64,000 nucleotides of DNA. It comes from Rhinopomastus cyanomelas. Lineage: Eukaryota > Chordata > Aves > Bucerotiformes > Rhinopomastidae. Below, piece after piece: positions 22,831-33,345 of the stretch. The stretch covers positions 186,001-250,000 of the forward strand of contig VXBP01001161.1 in NCBI GenBank assembly GCA_013400115.1. Direction: 5' to 3'. The position numbers were made by a program, and so were the translations under genes. Each line of letters opens with the position of its first letter. Position 1 is the first letter of the stretch. The notes beneath the pieces were generated by a model, which saw only the letters and a program-made list of their open reading frames with translations, searched no databases and was not told where the DNA came from.

Positions 22831-22962
22831 GGGGATCCTGCTGTGGCAGGGGGATTGGACTAGATGATCTTTCAAAGCCACAGAATCACAGAACGTTAGG
22901 GATTGGAAGGGTCCTCAAAAGATCATCTAGTCCAACCCAATCCCTAATGGTCTGTGATTTCG
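22831..22962 (+). mobile_element. CR1 tail, type 1, with an inverted tail inserted inside it
   Basis: Plus-strand GGGGATCCTGCTGTGGCAGG...CTTTCAAAG is interrupted at about 22879. A minus-strand type-1 tail follows (CACAGAATCACAGAACGTTA...AGTCCAA). The plus-strand tail then resumes as CCCAATCCCTAATGGTCTGT. The two copies form an inverted repeat of about 40 bp. Confidence 0.82.
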
Positions 22963-23180
22963 TTTGCTGCTACAGAAATGGTTGGTTCTTTGCTGTATTT
23001 CATTTAATAATAAATAAGGATCTGAGCTCAACAGAAAAGTCAGTTGAGGTAGTTAGAATTATCATTTTTATAAAGAAACACTTGTTTTCTGATGGAATAG
23101 TTATTCCTTTTACTGCCAGAGCAGCTGGCATGGAGGCACCACACTGAACACATGAACCAGCTTCAAAAAACTCAAGAAAA

Positions 23181-23580
23181 TCATAGAATCATTAGGGATT
23201 GGAAGCGACCTTGAAAGATCATCTAGTCCAATCCCCCTGCCACAGCAGGATCATCAAGACCAAGTTGCACAGGAACACATCCAGGTGGGTGTGAAACTGT
23301 CCAGAGAAGGAGACTCCACAACTCCCCTGGGCAGCCCATTCCAGTGCTCTGTCACCCTCACTGGGAAGAAGTTCCTTCTCATATTTACGTGGAGTCTCCT
23401 ATGTTTCAACTTACATCCATTGACCCCTATCCTGTCATTAGATGTCACTGAGCAGAGCCTGGCTCCATCCTCCTGACGCCCACCCTTCACATATTTATAA
23501 ATATCAATGAGGTCACCCCTCAGTCCCCATTTCTCCAAGTAAAAGAGATCCAGCTCCCTCAGCCTTTCCTCCCCAGGGTC
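23181..23580 (-). mobile_element. CR1 fragment, type 1
   Basis: Minus-strand frame ERLRELDLFYLEKWGLRGDL, IDIYKYVKGGRQEDGARLCS and NMRRNFFPVRVTEHWNGLPR is open over about 100 residues. Confidence 0.92.
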
Positions 23581-23649
23581 CTCCTCCCTTTGAAAGTCCC
23601 ATCTAGCTGCACTTTCCTGCTCCTGCTTAGGCACCGAGTGAGAATCCCA

Positions 23650-24402
23650 GCAGAATCCCCCCAGTTTACTCGCTCAGCTCGAGCTGTTCTCGCCCTACGC
23701 GCAGCACAGTGACCTTACCACACTCACTTTCAATGTTCTCCAACGCTCCGCTGACTCTTCCTGGGTGATGACAATAAGCTATCACAGACAAAGGGAAACG
23801 AATGAGATCTGACACGCTCCCTTTAAAGCCAGTGGCAGACTAAATTGTAAATAAACCCTGCTTTTTCTGCAGCACAAAGGTTGCAGACTGACTGTCCCCG
23901 CGGACTCCGCTCCCTTCCCGCTACTTAACAGACTTTCCAACACTTTCTTTTGTCCCGATAGCCATCTCTCAGCAGGACTTTTGGCAGACACATGTATTAA
24001 GTGTCAAAATCCGAGGGGGAAATAACTGATGGGAGGCACGAAAATCTGATGGGAATAGTCATAACCAGCAAATGAATAAACATTAAAGCAGTAAAACACA
24101 ACCATGAAGAGATGCGGCCAGAAAGCGCCTGAGCTGTTACTCCTCCAAATGATCAGTGAGAGCTACTGTTTTTAGAGCTGAAGTTGTTTCACATCAGTAC
24201 AGAGAGAATTAGCAAACACTCTATTTAGATTAAATTAGCATATAATCCCATTTACTTCTCTAGTAATTTCAGTGCAGCTAGAAAACACAGCTCTCACAAG
24301 AGCTTTAAATCTTCTGTGAAAGCATAGAGTAGGTCGATTCATAGAACAGTATTTTGTTATAGAATCTACTGCCCATAACCAGCACCAGGATACAACAGCT
24401 AG
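23650..24402. promoter_or_regulatory. Candidate conserved non-coding block
   Basis: About 750 bp free of CR1, of even composition, with many AT-rich homeobox-like words (TTAGATTAAATTAGCATATA near 24226-24245; AAATTGTAAATAAACC near 23842-23857). No coding exon. Function is speculative. Confidence 0.25.
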
Positions 24403-24475
24403 TAGAATCATAGAATCATTAGGGACCTCAAAAGATCATCTAGCCCAATCCCCCTGCACAGCAGGACCACCTAGT
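24403..24475 (-). mobile_element. CR1 tail, type 1, with internal deletion
   Basis: TAGAATCATAGAATCATTAG leads directly to GGACCTCAAAAGATCATCTA; the GATTGGAAG stretch is missing. Confidence 0.82.
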
Positions 24476-25494
24476 GCATCTAGTATGAGTTACTACAGCA
24501 CATCTGCTCCTTCAAATGCTGTTTGGCTCATACAAGCTATTTTTTTAACGTCCTCTATTATTCACAGAACTTGTCTACTTGGCGACCTAGTCCCCGTGAT
24601 TTTTCAAGCAAGCTCAAATTAAATTGAGCTGATAATTAGTGTAGCTGTATACTCAAATTAAGGTTAGTATCTCTTGCATAGCTAAAAGAAATCATGTGGC
24701 TACTTACCTGTTAACACTCCTCTGACCAGCAGGCATCTTCAGTTCCTGTCTCTGTCATGCAGTGTCATTGCCAGCCCTTCCCCAGTGTTTCCTCTGTAGC
24801 ATCTTCCTCCACTGATGCTCCAGCCTGACCGAGGAACGTGTCTCGCCACCTTGGTCTTCTCAGGACAGCCACTGAGTCAGGGCTAGGAAACTGTCCATTG
24901 CTTCGACTAACTTAAGGAAACAAACCATTTGGCAAGTGGAAAGGTCATCTGGCCTTTTTTATGCTCTCCATGTGAGACCACATGCAAGAGGTCTGCACTG
25001 AAGGTGCAGTTTCCTAAGTATACGTGGTGGCTACTATGCTTCTGGAAACATTGATGATTTTGGTGACAGGTGGTGATGATTTCTGCCCTAAATATTGTCT
25101 ATAATCTTCCAAAGACAGATTCTTCCTGTAGCAGGACTGGGACAGAATGGGTAATAACTACTGAAGGTTGCTTGGGGATGGTGAAGATGGAAAGGATGAT
25201 GAGAAGAGCACATAAGCTATGTCTGAAGGATTATCTGGGACATCCAGGATGAGAGGGAATTCAGAAATGCCTGGCTTGACCAGGCTGGTAGCTTCAGACT
25301 GATCACCTGGCAAATCCAGAAGTGGAAGTTCCAAAGGGTGATGGATATAGACGCCAAAGGAGCAGTGAAGCAGAAAACACAAATGTTTCTAGGAAGCAGG
25401 ATCTGAAGGACGAGGCCTTGTGCACTGGAACACTGCAAGCCTTGACACGCCAACATTTTATGCCATGGTGGCACCAGACTTGACAGAAGTCTCA
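24476..25494. other. Unique intergenic sequence
   Basis: About 1 kb without a recognised repeat or exon. Confidence 0.45.
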
Positions 25495-25668
25495 TTTCAG
25501 GTTGCCTAGAGAGGTGGTGGAGGCCCCATCCCTGGAAGCATTCAAGGTCAGGTTTGATGGGGCTCTGGACAGTGTGTTCTAGTGAGAGTTGTCCCTGCTT
25601 CTTGTAGGAGGGGTTGGACTAGATGACCTTTGGAGGTCCCTTCCAACCCAATACTTTCCACGATTCAT
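25495..25668 (+). mobile_element. CR1 fragment, type 3
   Basis: GTTGCCTAGAGAGGTGGTGG to the type-3 tail GGGGTTGGACTAGATGACCT, ending near CCACGATTC. Confidence 0.87.
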
Positions 25669-25918
25669 TGAGGAAACCAGAATTAACTGGAATTATGCAC
25701 CATTCAGCAGAGAAACAAGTAGAACTAGCTACAGACATAGCTTGTGTCTCTCTGTGAAAATGTGCCCTTCTCTTACAACGAAGTGCAAATTCTGCTTTAA
25801 GGAAGAATCTCATTGTTCCACCTAGCCAGAACTAAAATCTAGAGGGGATACCTGGAGCTAATCACCACCACCCCTTGGCTTCCCTGAGTTTTGCTGTTCA
25901 CTGGAGACTCCATTACCC

Positions 25919-25972
25919 CTCGGGCTGGACCTGATGATCTCTGAGGACTTTTCCAGCCTCAATAATTACAAT
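25919..25972 (+). mobile_element. CR1 tail relic, type 5/6
   Basis: CGGGCTGGACCTGATGATCT, then CTGAGGACTTTTCCAGCCTC. Confidence 0.65.
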
Positions 25973-26052
25973 GACAATGAATTCCCTCAAAGTAGTACAG
26001 AACTCCCACACAGATCCATTGCTTAAAATAACTCACAGAGACTAGAAAGAAC

Positions 26053-26058
26053 TTTATT
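26053..26058 (-). terminator. Candidate poly(A) signal AATAAA for ATE1
   Basis: Plus-strand TTTATT reads AATAAA on the minus strand, about 3 kb downstream of the ATE1 stop. Cleavage would fall near 26025-26040. This is inferred from position only. Confidence 0.35.
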
Positions 26059-27295
26059 TCCTACACTTACAAGTCAAACAGGCTGGTGAAAAGCAATTAC
26101 AAACTCAACATGCAGGTTCTTCTGCATTTACTGAAATGTGTTGATGCTGGAAAGGAGTAAGTTCCCCGTTTACTTCCATTTAAAACAAAGAATCAAATCT
26201 CTTAGCACTGCACACAGCTCTGCATCTTCTCACCATCGTTTCACGCTCATTTATCAGCAGACAATAGAACAAGGCAACTTTACTTCAGGGATGAACTCTC
26301 ATCAACTAACCAGACTACGAAAGTTCTTACAAAACAGTTTGCTCTACATTAAATAATCTCTCTCAACTCAGCAGTTCTCAGTGACAACATCTTATTAAAT
26401 AACATTGTAATAGGGGTGAATTTCCAGCTCCACTGAAGCTGATGGCACAATGTGCAGAACTTCATGATCAGACTCTGTTCCACTTCTGAGATGGGAATAG
26501 AGCTACCAGTCCTGAAAAACACTGCACCCATTTCATGCTGAAACAACGCTAAGCAGGGGGTCAGACTTCAGCGAACGGCATCACATTAGATCCACTGCTG
26601 AGTTAATTGCAGCGTGGTAGGCTTTTTAATTATGATTTTAATAGCGAGATATCCATACGCTTTAAGTTCAGCAAGAGTCAGGAGGCTCTCATGCCGTGGT
26701 GCTGCAGTGCCAGTGAAGGTCGGGAAGAAAAGCACCATTTGAGAATTCACAGGGAATGGTCAGTTCCCTTCGGGGTCACACTAGTGACAACTCTGACCTG
26801 CACTCAGTTTTTAATGTTATAGTTCCCTGGTTTCTTTAACTGCAGTCTGTACAAGGTTCTCCAAGAGAAAAAGGAACATCTGACACCATCTAATACATTT
26901 CTAGAAGGCATATCAGTAACAAACAGTGGGCACAAAGGGATGGAGCTCCTCAAGAGCTCTCAGTACTGACGTTACTTCTGCTCCCTGGAAACTTAACAGA
27001 GACGCTGACTTCTCTGAGAGCAGTGAGAGGCCACCATGGTTTTGATCACCTTTAACGCTTTTCCAAGTCACACTGGAATGCCTCTGTGCTCATTAACTGG
27101 TTTTATATCATGCAAAAAGGCTTTCTCATGGATATTGGGTTAAAGCCATAGGGGCATCACTGCTTTTCAACACAGTGCAGGCAGAAAACGTCACAGTAGT
27201 TGACCTTTCACTGAGAGACAAGAGTGTTTTCTCCACAGAGAGGACCTCTTTCTAGTAACGCTCAGCAGCAGCATTTAGTGGTTCTCCTGTGGCAA

Positions 27296-27381
27296 CAAGG
27301 CTGAACTTGTAAGGTAGAGTAGATGGTTGGACTCAACGATCTGGGGGTCTTTTCCAGCCACAGTGATTCTGTGATGCTGTG
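27296..27381 (+). mobile_element. CR1 tail, type 2, inside the putative ATE1 3' UTR
   Basis: GTAGATGGTTGGACTCAACG to the ATTCTGTGATGCTGTGA tail. Its orientation is antisense to ATE1. Confidence 0.82.
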
Positions 27382-27950
27382 AATGTACATGGATGAGATG
27401 TGGACAACGCAGATCGTACAGCACACAGAACCTTCTTGGTGTCAGGAAGCAGACAAACACACACCAAAGACCATGCTGTTAGGAGTAAACCCTTGACTTG
27501 CAGACTGGGAGGAGATCAGTGCAATACATCCCAATTAATCAAACAGTACAATTACTCTCTAGAGTCCCCATTGAAGCTGTACTCAAGAATATTTCAGTGG
27601 TCAAACAGAAAGAAAACTAAAGCACTTGAATCTCCAAATTCCTATGCATGTTCCATGTAAATATATAACACAGGCCAAGTGTTTCAAATTAAATCAAGCC
27701 CATGAGTGAAAGGAGATGTAACCCTGAGAGGGCGACACTGAATGTGGCTCCTTTCTGAGGGAAAAACACTTAACTCATACATTCTTGAATAAGAATCTTT
27801 CCTCAAAGGTTAGCAAGAGACTGGATTCAAGGTAAATACTTAATCCCCAATCAAGGAAGATAAGAAAATGCAAATGCACTGGTATTGTTATGATGCTGTA
27901 ATACATGACTGAATTCAACAGCAGTGTTATTAGCCATTTATGGCTGGTGT

Positions 27951-28118
27951 GACTTGATAGGGGCACAGACCAACTTGATGGGGCACAGACTGACTTGATA
28001 GGGGCACAGACCAACTTGATAGGGGCACAGACCGACTTGATAGGGGCACAGACCGACTTGATAGGGGCACAGACTGACTTGATAGGGGCACAGACTGACT
28101 TGATAGGGGCACAACTGA
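27951..28118. repeat. 21-bp minisatellite running into an assembly gap
   Basis: Eight head-to-tail copies of a 21-bp unit (GACTTGATAGGGGCACAGAC plus C or T) are visible. The second copy is 20 bp, and a few C/T and A/G differences separate the units. The array stops only because the sequence becomes N at 28119. No unit is seen after the gap, so the array may fill much of it. Because 21 is a multiple of three and the unit lacks stops in several frames, both strands look open across it (for example a repeated SVCAPIK on the minus strand). This is not evidence of a protein. Confidence 0.95.
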
Positions 28119-28750
28119 NNNNNNNNNNNNNNNNNNNNNNNNNNNNNNNNNNNNNNNNNNNNNNNNNNNNNNNNNNNNNNNNNNNNNNNNNNNNNNNNNN
28201 NNNNNNNNNNNNNNNNNNNNNNNNNNNNNNNNNNNNNNNNNNNNNNNNNNNNNNNNNNNNNNNNNNNNNNNNNNNNNNNNNNNNNNNNNNNNNNNNNNNN
28301 NNNNNNNNNNNNNNNNNNNNNNNNNNNNNNNNNNNNNNNNNNNNNNNNNNNNNNNNNNNNNNNNNNNNNNNNNNNNNNNNNNNNNNNNNNNNNNNNNNNN
28401 NNNNNNNNNNNNNNNNNNNNNNNNNNNNNNNNNNNNNNNNNNNNNNNNNNNNNNNNNNNNNNNNNNNNNNNNNNNNNNNNNNNNNNNNNNNNNNNNNNNN
28501 NNNNNNNNNNNNNNNNNNNNNNNNNNNNNNNNNNNNNNNNNNNNNNNNNNNNNNNNNNNNNNNNNNNNNNNNNNNNNNNNNNNNNNNNNNNNNNNNNNNN
28601 NNNNNNNNNNNNNNNNNNNNNNNNNNNNNNNNNNNNNNNNNNNNNNNNNNNNNNNNNNNNNNNNNNNNNNNNNNNNNNNNNNNNNNNNNNNNNNNNNNNN
28701 NNNNNNNNNNNNNNNNNNNNNNNNNNNNNNNNNNNNNNNNNNNNNNNNNN
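28119..28750. other. Assembly gap (632 N)
   Basis: This is a run of undetermined bases directly following the 21-bp tandem array. The true length is unknown if the assembler sized it by estimate. It probably reflects collapse of the minisatellite. Confidence 0.98.
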
Positions 28751-29033
28751 TCATTCTGCTTAGACACTGAGAATTACTCAAAATGCATAGAAAGGCTGGA
28801 AGTGCTGAAGTAAAATACAAGCATGTTGTTCTAAACTTACATTGCTAAAGCCTTGCTGTATTGGTAAGTTGGACTGGAGTTGGCCTTTCAACCATGGAGT
28901 CACACAAGCCTAGCTATATACCTGTACTTCATACTGCTAGTGGAGCAGGCACACCGACACACGACTACAGCACACGTCATCCAGGGGCAGTGCAAGGAGA
29001 CGCAGCGCCATGAAAATGCCACGTAACCACTCT

Positions 29034-29212
29034 TCAGCTTCTGAACAACAACATCCTCTCTGAACAGGTCTGTCCAACCAAACTTGCATACTGCTGAACG
29101 CTGGCCTCGTCGCTCGGGCCCTTCCTTCTTTTCTTGTAGACGCTGTAAGGCATCACGGTTCTCTTGTGGAGCACTCTCACTCTGCCCAGTTCCTTGACAC
29201 GACCTTCATCGA
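29034..29212 (-). CDS. ATE1: ATE1 last coding exon with stop codon
   Basis: This terminal exon encodes the last 59 residues of ATE1 and a TGA stop at 29036-29034. It begins VDEGRVKEL after the split valine codon, contains LHKRTVMPYSVYKK and QYASLVGQTCSER, and ends MLLFRS. The human protein ends in the very similar MLLFRN. The acceptor on the minus strand reads TGTCTGTGCAG, with a good branch-point candidate (AACTAAC, plus-strand 29240-29246) about 30 nt upstream. Joined to the exon at 47308-47428 it gives one uninterrupted 99-residue C-terminus. The start of the exon is the least conserved part (the VDEG...LGR linker), as expected for this family. Identification is firm; the exon is intact, with no frameshift or premature stop. 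Confidence 0.95.
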
Positions 29213-29507
29213 CTGCACAGACAATCAGAGAACGCACACGTTAGTTATTTACATCGCCCACACGACCTTAATTTATGCCACTACGTGCAATTTGCGGAAT
29301 GAAAACTGTACGAAGCAATAACATTAGCCTGCAGATGAAAGGCAGAGCTGATCTACAGAGCGGTGCTCTTGAGTCACGGAGGGAAACAAGACCTGTCCTG
29401 CAGAGCAGCTGTGTTTGTGGTGTGTGAAGAAAGGAATCAGGCCTCACACATTCCTGGTGGTGATACACCGCATTTCTGAAAACACCTCGAGTGTCTGGAA
29501 TCCATGG

Positions 29508-29612
29508 TGTGACTGGATCCAGGTGATCCTGCTGTGGTGGAGGGATTGGACTAGATGATCTTTCAAAGTCCCTTCCAAACCCTAATGCTCTTCGAATTTG
29601 TGATTCTGTGAG
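29508..29612 (+). mobile_element. CR1 tail, type 1
   Basis: GACTGGATCCAGGTGATCCT to TGTGATTCTGTGAGG. Located 300 bp into the ATE1 last intron from its acceptor end, antisense to the gene. Confidence 0.85.
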
Positions 29613-29811
29613 GCATCTAATGCTCGCTAGAGCACAGTGCCAGAAGTGAACCTCTACCCAGGAAATACCTTCAAACACAACTGACCAGAAGAGACTTGCT
29701 GTTGCTGCCATCTTCCCCTTCATCACTACACTGCTTGCACAAGCCACCAACACAGAGCCTTCCCTTTGCCCTGTTGCCCCAAGCGTCTTGAAAGTCCATT
29801 GAAAGTGCAAT

Positions 29812-29990
29812 GTGATCTAGGTGATCCTACTGTGGTTGGGAGACTGGACTAGATGAGCATTAAAGGTCTCTTCCAATCCCTAATGATTCCATGATTTTAT
29901 GATCTTTCAGGTCCCTTCCAATCTCTAATGATTCCATGATTCTATGATCTTTGAGGTCCCTTCCAATCCCTAATGATTCCATGATTCTGT
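29812..29990 (+). mobile_element. CR1 tail, type 1, with a triplicated 45-bp tail unit
   Basis: After TGATCTAGGTGATCCTACTG the terminal unit (GATCTTTSAGGTCCCTTCCA...ATGATTCTAT) occurs three times in tandem, at about 29856-29900, 29901-29945 and 29946-29990. Confidence 0.88.
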
Positions 29991-30193
29991 TACTAAAACC
30001 AGCAAGAAGGCTGCACAGTCTACCTCAGGTAAACTACCTTCTCACATAAAACTCCTCGAATCTTCAGCCCCCATGATTTTCTGTTCACTGTTACTGGTTT
30101 CTGAGCTTGTGTAGCAGAATGAAGTTAAACCCATGCCCTTACTTCAAGTCTGATCCCTGAGCTCTACAGACCAACAGAGTCAGTAGTACATGT
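29991..30193. other. Unique intron sequence
   Basis: Nothing recognised. Confidence 0.35.
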
Positions 30194-30694
30194 ACAGAAT
30201 CATAGGGTTGGAAGGCACCTCCGTGTAGTCCAACCCCCAGTAGGAACATCACTCACTAGACCAGACTGCCCAGAGCCACATCCAGCCTGACCTTGAATGT
30301 CTCCAGTGACGGGGGCTCCACCACCTCTCTAGGCAGCCTGTTCCAGGGATACACCATACTCAGACTCAAGAACTTTCTCCTCATGTCCAAGCTCAGTCTG
30401 CCCTTTTCTAGTTTAAACCCATGACCCCTTGTTCTATCGTCCCCTGCCCTTGTGAACAGCCTTCCCCAGCCTTCTGACAGATCCCTTTCAGGGAATGGAA
30501 GGTTGCTATAAGCTTCCCCCTAGAGCCTTCTGCTCTTCAGGCTGAATAACTCCAACTTTCAGCCTGTCTTCATAAAAGAGGAGCTCCAGCCCTCTGAGCA
30601 CTTTCATGGCCTTCTCTGGACACGCTCCAACAGCATCTTGTCCTTCTTATGTTGGGAGCTCAGAGGTGGACACAGGACTCCAGCTGGGGTATAG
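30194..30694 (-). mobile_element. CR1 fragment, type 3, about 500 bp
   Basis: AGAATCATAGGGTTGGAAGG, GGCTCCACCACCTCTCTAGG and CTTTCATGGCCTTCTCTGGA. Degraded with several frameshifts, hence an old copy, sense-oriented relative to ATE1. Confidence 0.88.
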
Positions 30695-31336
30695 CTAAGA
30701 CACAGCTCCTCAGGCTTTCAAGCACACGCACACCATAGCTGAATCTCATTAACCTCATCTGCAGATCCCTTGAGACTAAATTTAACCAGAATCATACACA
30801 GAAGAGCACTGCTGAGCAAGTTAAAGCTTCCTGATTTTTATTAATCCAATCTACGCTACCACTGCTGAACAAGAATGTTACACAGCCCCTGTGCTTCACA
30901 ACGTTTGGCTCTGCAGAGCTCTTTAAAGAAAATGAGAGAACACATCACAGACCTGAGGCCACTGCAGGATGAATTAAGATCATTGCTAGAAAATACTGGT
31001 TTTAAAAGCCATCAGTCTAAAGCATCTACTCTGACTCCTATTTCCAGTCCTGTGTGTGAGAACAGAACCATATAAATCCATGTAGCAACAGATTTTACCA
31101 GCACGTCAGCATCTGGGGACATGAACTATGCAAAGACTCTATCTTTTATCAGTTCTCCCAAAATCAAACCGACTGCTGTGGGAAATGAGACAATTCCAAA
31201 AGCTACTTCACCAACATCTTTTTATCACTAGCACAATGCCCCTGCAGAAGCAAAGCAAGCTGGCAAAGCCAGCTGTTATTTATAAGAGAACAAACAGAGG
31301 TAGAACTTTCTCAGGAAGTTCTCAAAGGGCAGTAGA
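30695..31336. other. Unique intron sequence
   Basis: Nothing recognised. Confidence 0.4.
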
Positions 31337-31504
31337 TCGTAGCATCATTAAGGTTGGAAGAGACTTCTAAGATCCTCAAGTTCAACCACCAACCCAGTCC
31401 CACCCTGTTCACTAAACTCTGTTCTCTACACGTTTTTTGAACCCCTACCGGGACAGTGACTCCACCACCTCCATGGGCAGCCTGTTCCAATCCCTGACCA
31501 CTCA
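31337..31504 (-). mobile_element. CR1 3' fragment, divergent type
   Basis: AGCATCATTAAGGTTGGAAG, then GTGACTCCACCACCTCCATG. Its 5' end meets an oppositely oriented CR1 at 31505, giving a head-to-head pair. Confidence 0.82.
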
Positions 31505-32443
31505 AGGGTTTCAAACTCAAATAAGGTAGATGTGGATTAGATATAAATTATTCATAGAATCATAGAAGCACTACTGATCGGAAGGGACCTCGAAAGATCA
31601 TCTAGTCCAATCCACTTGCAACAGCAGGATCACCTAAACCAAGTCACACAGGAACACATCCAGTCAGGTCTTGAATATCTCCAGTGAGGAAGACTCCACA
31701 ACCCCCCTGGGCAGCCTGTTCCAGTGCTCCGTCACCCTCACCGTGAAGAAGTTCCTTCTCATATTGATGTGGAACCTCCTATGTTCCAGCTTACAACCAT
31801 TGCCCCTCGTCCTATCACTACGTGACACCGAGAACAGCCCAGCTCCATCCTCCTGACACCCACCCCTCAAATATTTGTAGACATTAATGAGGTCACCCCT
31901 CAGTCTCCTCTTCTCCAAGCTCAAGAGACCCAGCTCCCTCAGCCTCTCTTCGTAAGGGAGGTGTTCCACCTCTCTCATCATCTTCGCTGCCTTTCGCTGA
32001 ACTCTCTCCAGAAGCTCCACATCCCTCCTGAACTGAGGGGCCCAGAACTGGACACAATACTCCAGGTGTGGTCTCACCAGTGCAGAGTAGAGGGGGAGAA
32101 GAACCTCTCTTGATCTGCTAACCACCCCTCTTCCAATTCACCCCAGGATGCTGTTGGCCCTCTTTGCCACAAGAGCACATTGCTGGCTCACAGTCATTTT
32201 GTTGTCCACCAGGACCCCCAAGTCCCTTTCCCCTACACTGCTCTCCAACAGGTGATGATGATGAGACTGGTGAATAGGTTGCCCAGGGAGGTTTGTGGAT
32301 GCATCCTCCCTGCTGGTGACCCAGGCCAGGTTGGATGCGGCCTTTAAGCAAACTGGTCTAGTGAAAGGTGTCCACGGCCACGGCAGGCAGGTTGGAACTG
32401 GATGGTCTTTAAGGTTCCTTCCCACCTAAACCATTCTGTGATT
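31505..32443 (+). mobile_element. CR1, type 3/4-like, split by a nested type-1 CR1
   Basis: The older plus-strand copy reads GGGTTTCAAACTCAAATAAG to ATTATTCAT at 31552. It resumes near 32254 with GATGAGACTGGTGAATAGGT and ends GGTTGGAACTGGATGGTCTT plus a CATTCTGTGATTCT tail. Confidence 0.82.
31553..32253 (-). mobile_element. CR1, type 1, 700 bp, best-preserved copy
   Basis: The minus strand has a single open frame of about 150 residues (32125 to 31664) covering the ORF2 C-terminus: MVSRSREVLLPLYSALVRPH, LEYCVQFWAPQFRRDVELLE, EERLRELGLLSLEKRRLRGD and NMRRNFFTVRVTEHWNRLPR. Upstream of it, ANSILG and ERDLGVLVDNKM are also readable in another frame. The few lesions suggest a young insertion. Confidence 0.95.
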
Positions 32444-33123
32444 CTAATCTGAAGAAATCTATAAGACAAATCTCTATTGAAATACAGCCCTTACTATGGA
32501 AAAGCTTAGTAGTCCCTCTTGGGCCCTCTTCATGCTTCATTAAAGACAAAAGAGGTCATTAAATGCTTTTCTTTGTAAGACATTCTTAAGAACCTACCCT
32601 TATTCATCTGTAGAAACAGCTTGTAAACATTTTCCTGCTGATTGCCTGAATTTAGTAGGTGAAATTTAACGAAGCTTGCTTTATAAAGTCTGGAATGACT
32701 TCATGACTTTTATCAGTGTTTTGATTCCCAACATGAAAGCACCACGTAGTTCTTCAGACTTCAGCAGGAAAACGTGGTTCGAGAGATGAAAACCTGCACA
32801 GTACTTGCTACGAGTGTGTTCTCCACTAATTATTGCTGGCAACTGCCTGAGTTAAACAACAAGTCAAAAGCACTTTATGGATTACTCTCCCTCATCGAAG
32901 TCCACTAGGTTTTTGATGTGTGGCCAACACACTTCTGATATCCCAACACACTGTTTTCACTAGCAGCCCTACTGCCTCTTCCATTACATGCTTCTCCTTC
33001 CTGAGAGCTCACCAAGGGAAAATCTGCAAGATTAGGTTCTGGAGGTGACACAAGTGTAAAGTTATTTCAACTTCTCAAACGGAAGCGTCTCTACTTACTG
33101 CACATCTAGACTGACTGTACATT
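32444..33123. other. Unique intron sequence
   Basis: AT-rich, nothing recognised. Confidence 0.4.
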
Positions 33124-33345
33124 CGTGGAATCATAGAATGAGTTAGACTGGAAGGGACTGTGAAGCTCATCGAGTTCCAACTCCCTCTGCCACACGCAGG
33201 GACACTTCTCACCGGACCAGGTTGTCCAGAGCCTCACCCAACTTGAACAATCCCAGGGATGGTGCAGCCAGAGCTTCTCTGGGCAGCCTGCTCCAGTGCC
33301 TCAGCCCTCTCATAGTGGAGTACTTTTCTACTTGTGCCCTGAAAT
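33124..33345 (-). mobile_element. CR1 fragment, divergent type
   Basis: GGAATCATAGAATGAGTTAG, then GAGTTCCAACTCCCTCTGCC and GCTTCTCTGGGCAGCCTGCT. An old copy. Confidence 0.82.

Larger units (their letters stand above)
26030..29033 (-). other. ATE1: Putative ATE1 3' untranslated region
   Basis: From the stop codon toward lower coordinates there is no further coding signal. The stretch 25973-27295 is free of CR1, although its surroundings are dense in it. The nearest canonical AATAAA on the minus strand is at 26053-26058. This gives a roughly 3 kb 3' UTR, plausible for vertebrate ATE1 transcripts. It would contain the 21-bp minisatellite, the assembly gap and one short CR1 tail (27296-27381). 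A nearer poly(A) signal could be hidden in the gap; ATTAAA-like variants also occur near 26626, 26638 and 26810. Confidence 0.45.

Noticed and set aside
1..26000. FGFR2 exons expected by synteny on the left
   Set aside because: No kinase or Ig-domain coding sequence is visible; the gene must lie further left.
27951..28118. Regular short repeats as a CRISPR array
   Set aside because: Units are directly adjacent with no spacers, and the genome is a bird's.
27775..28820. Long open frames on both strands (about 270-330 codons) with a repeated heptapeptide
   Set aside because: They consist mostly of N and of a 21-bp tandem repeat that happens to lack stops. There is no gene evidence.
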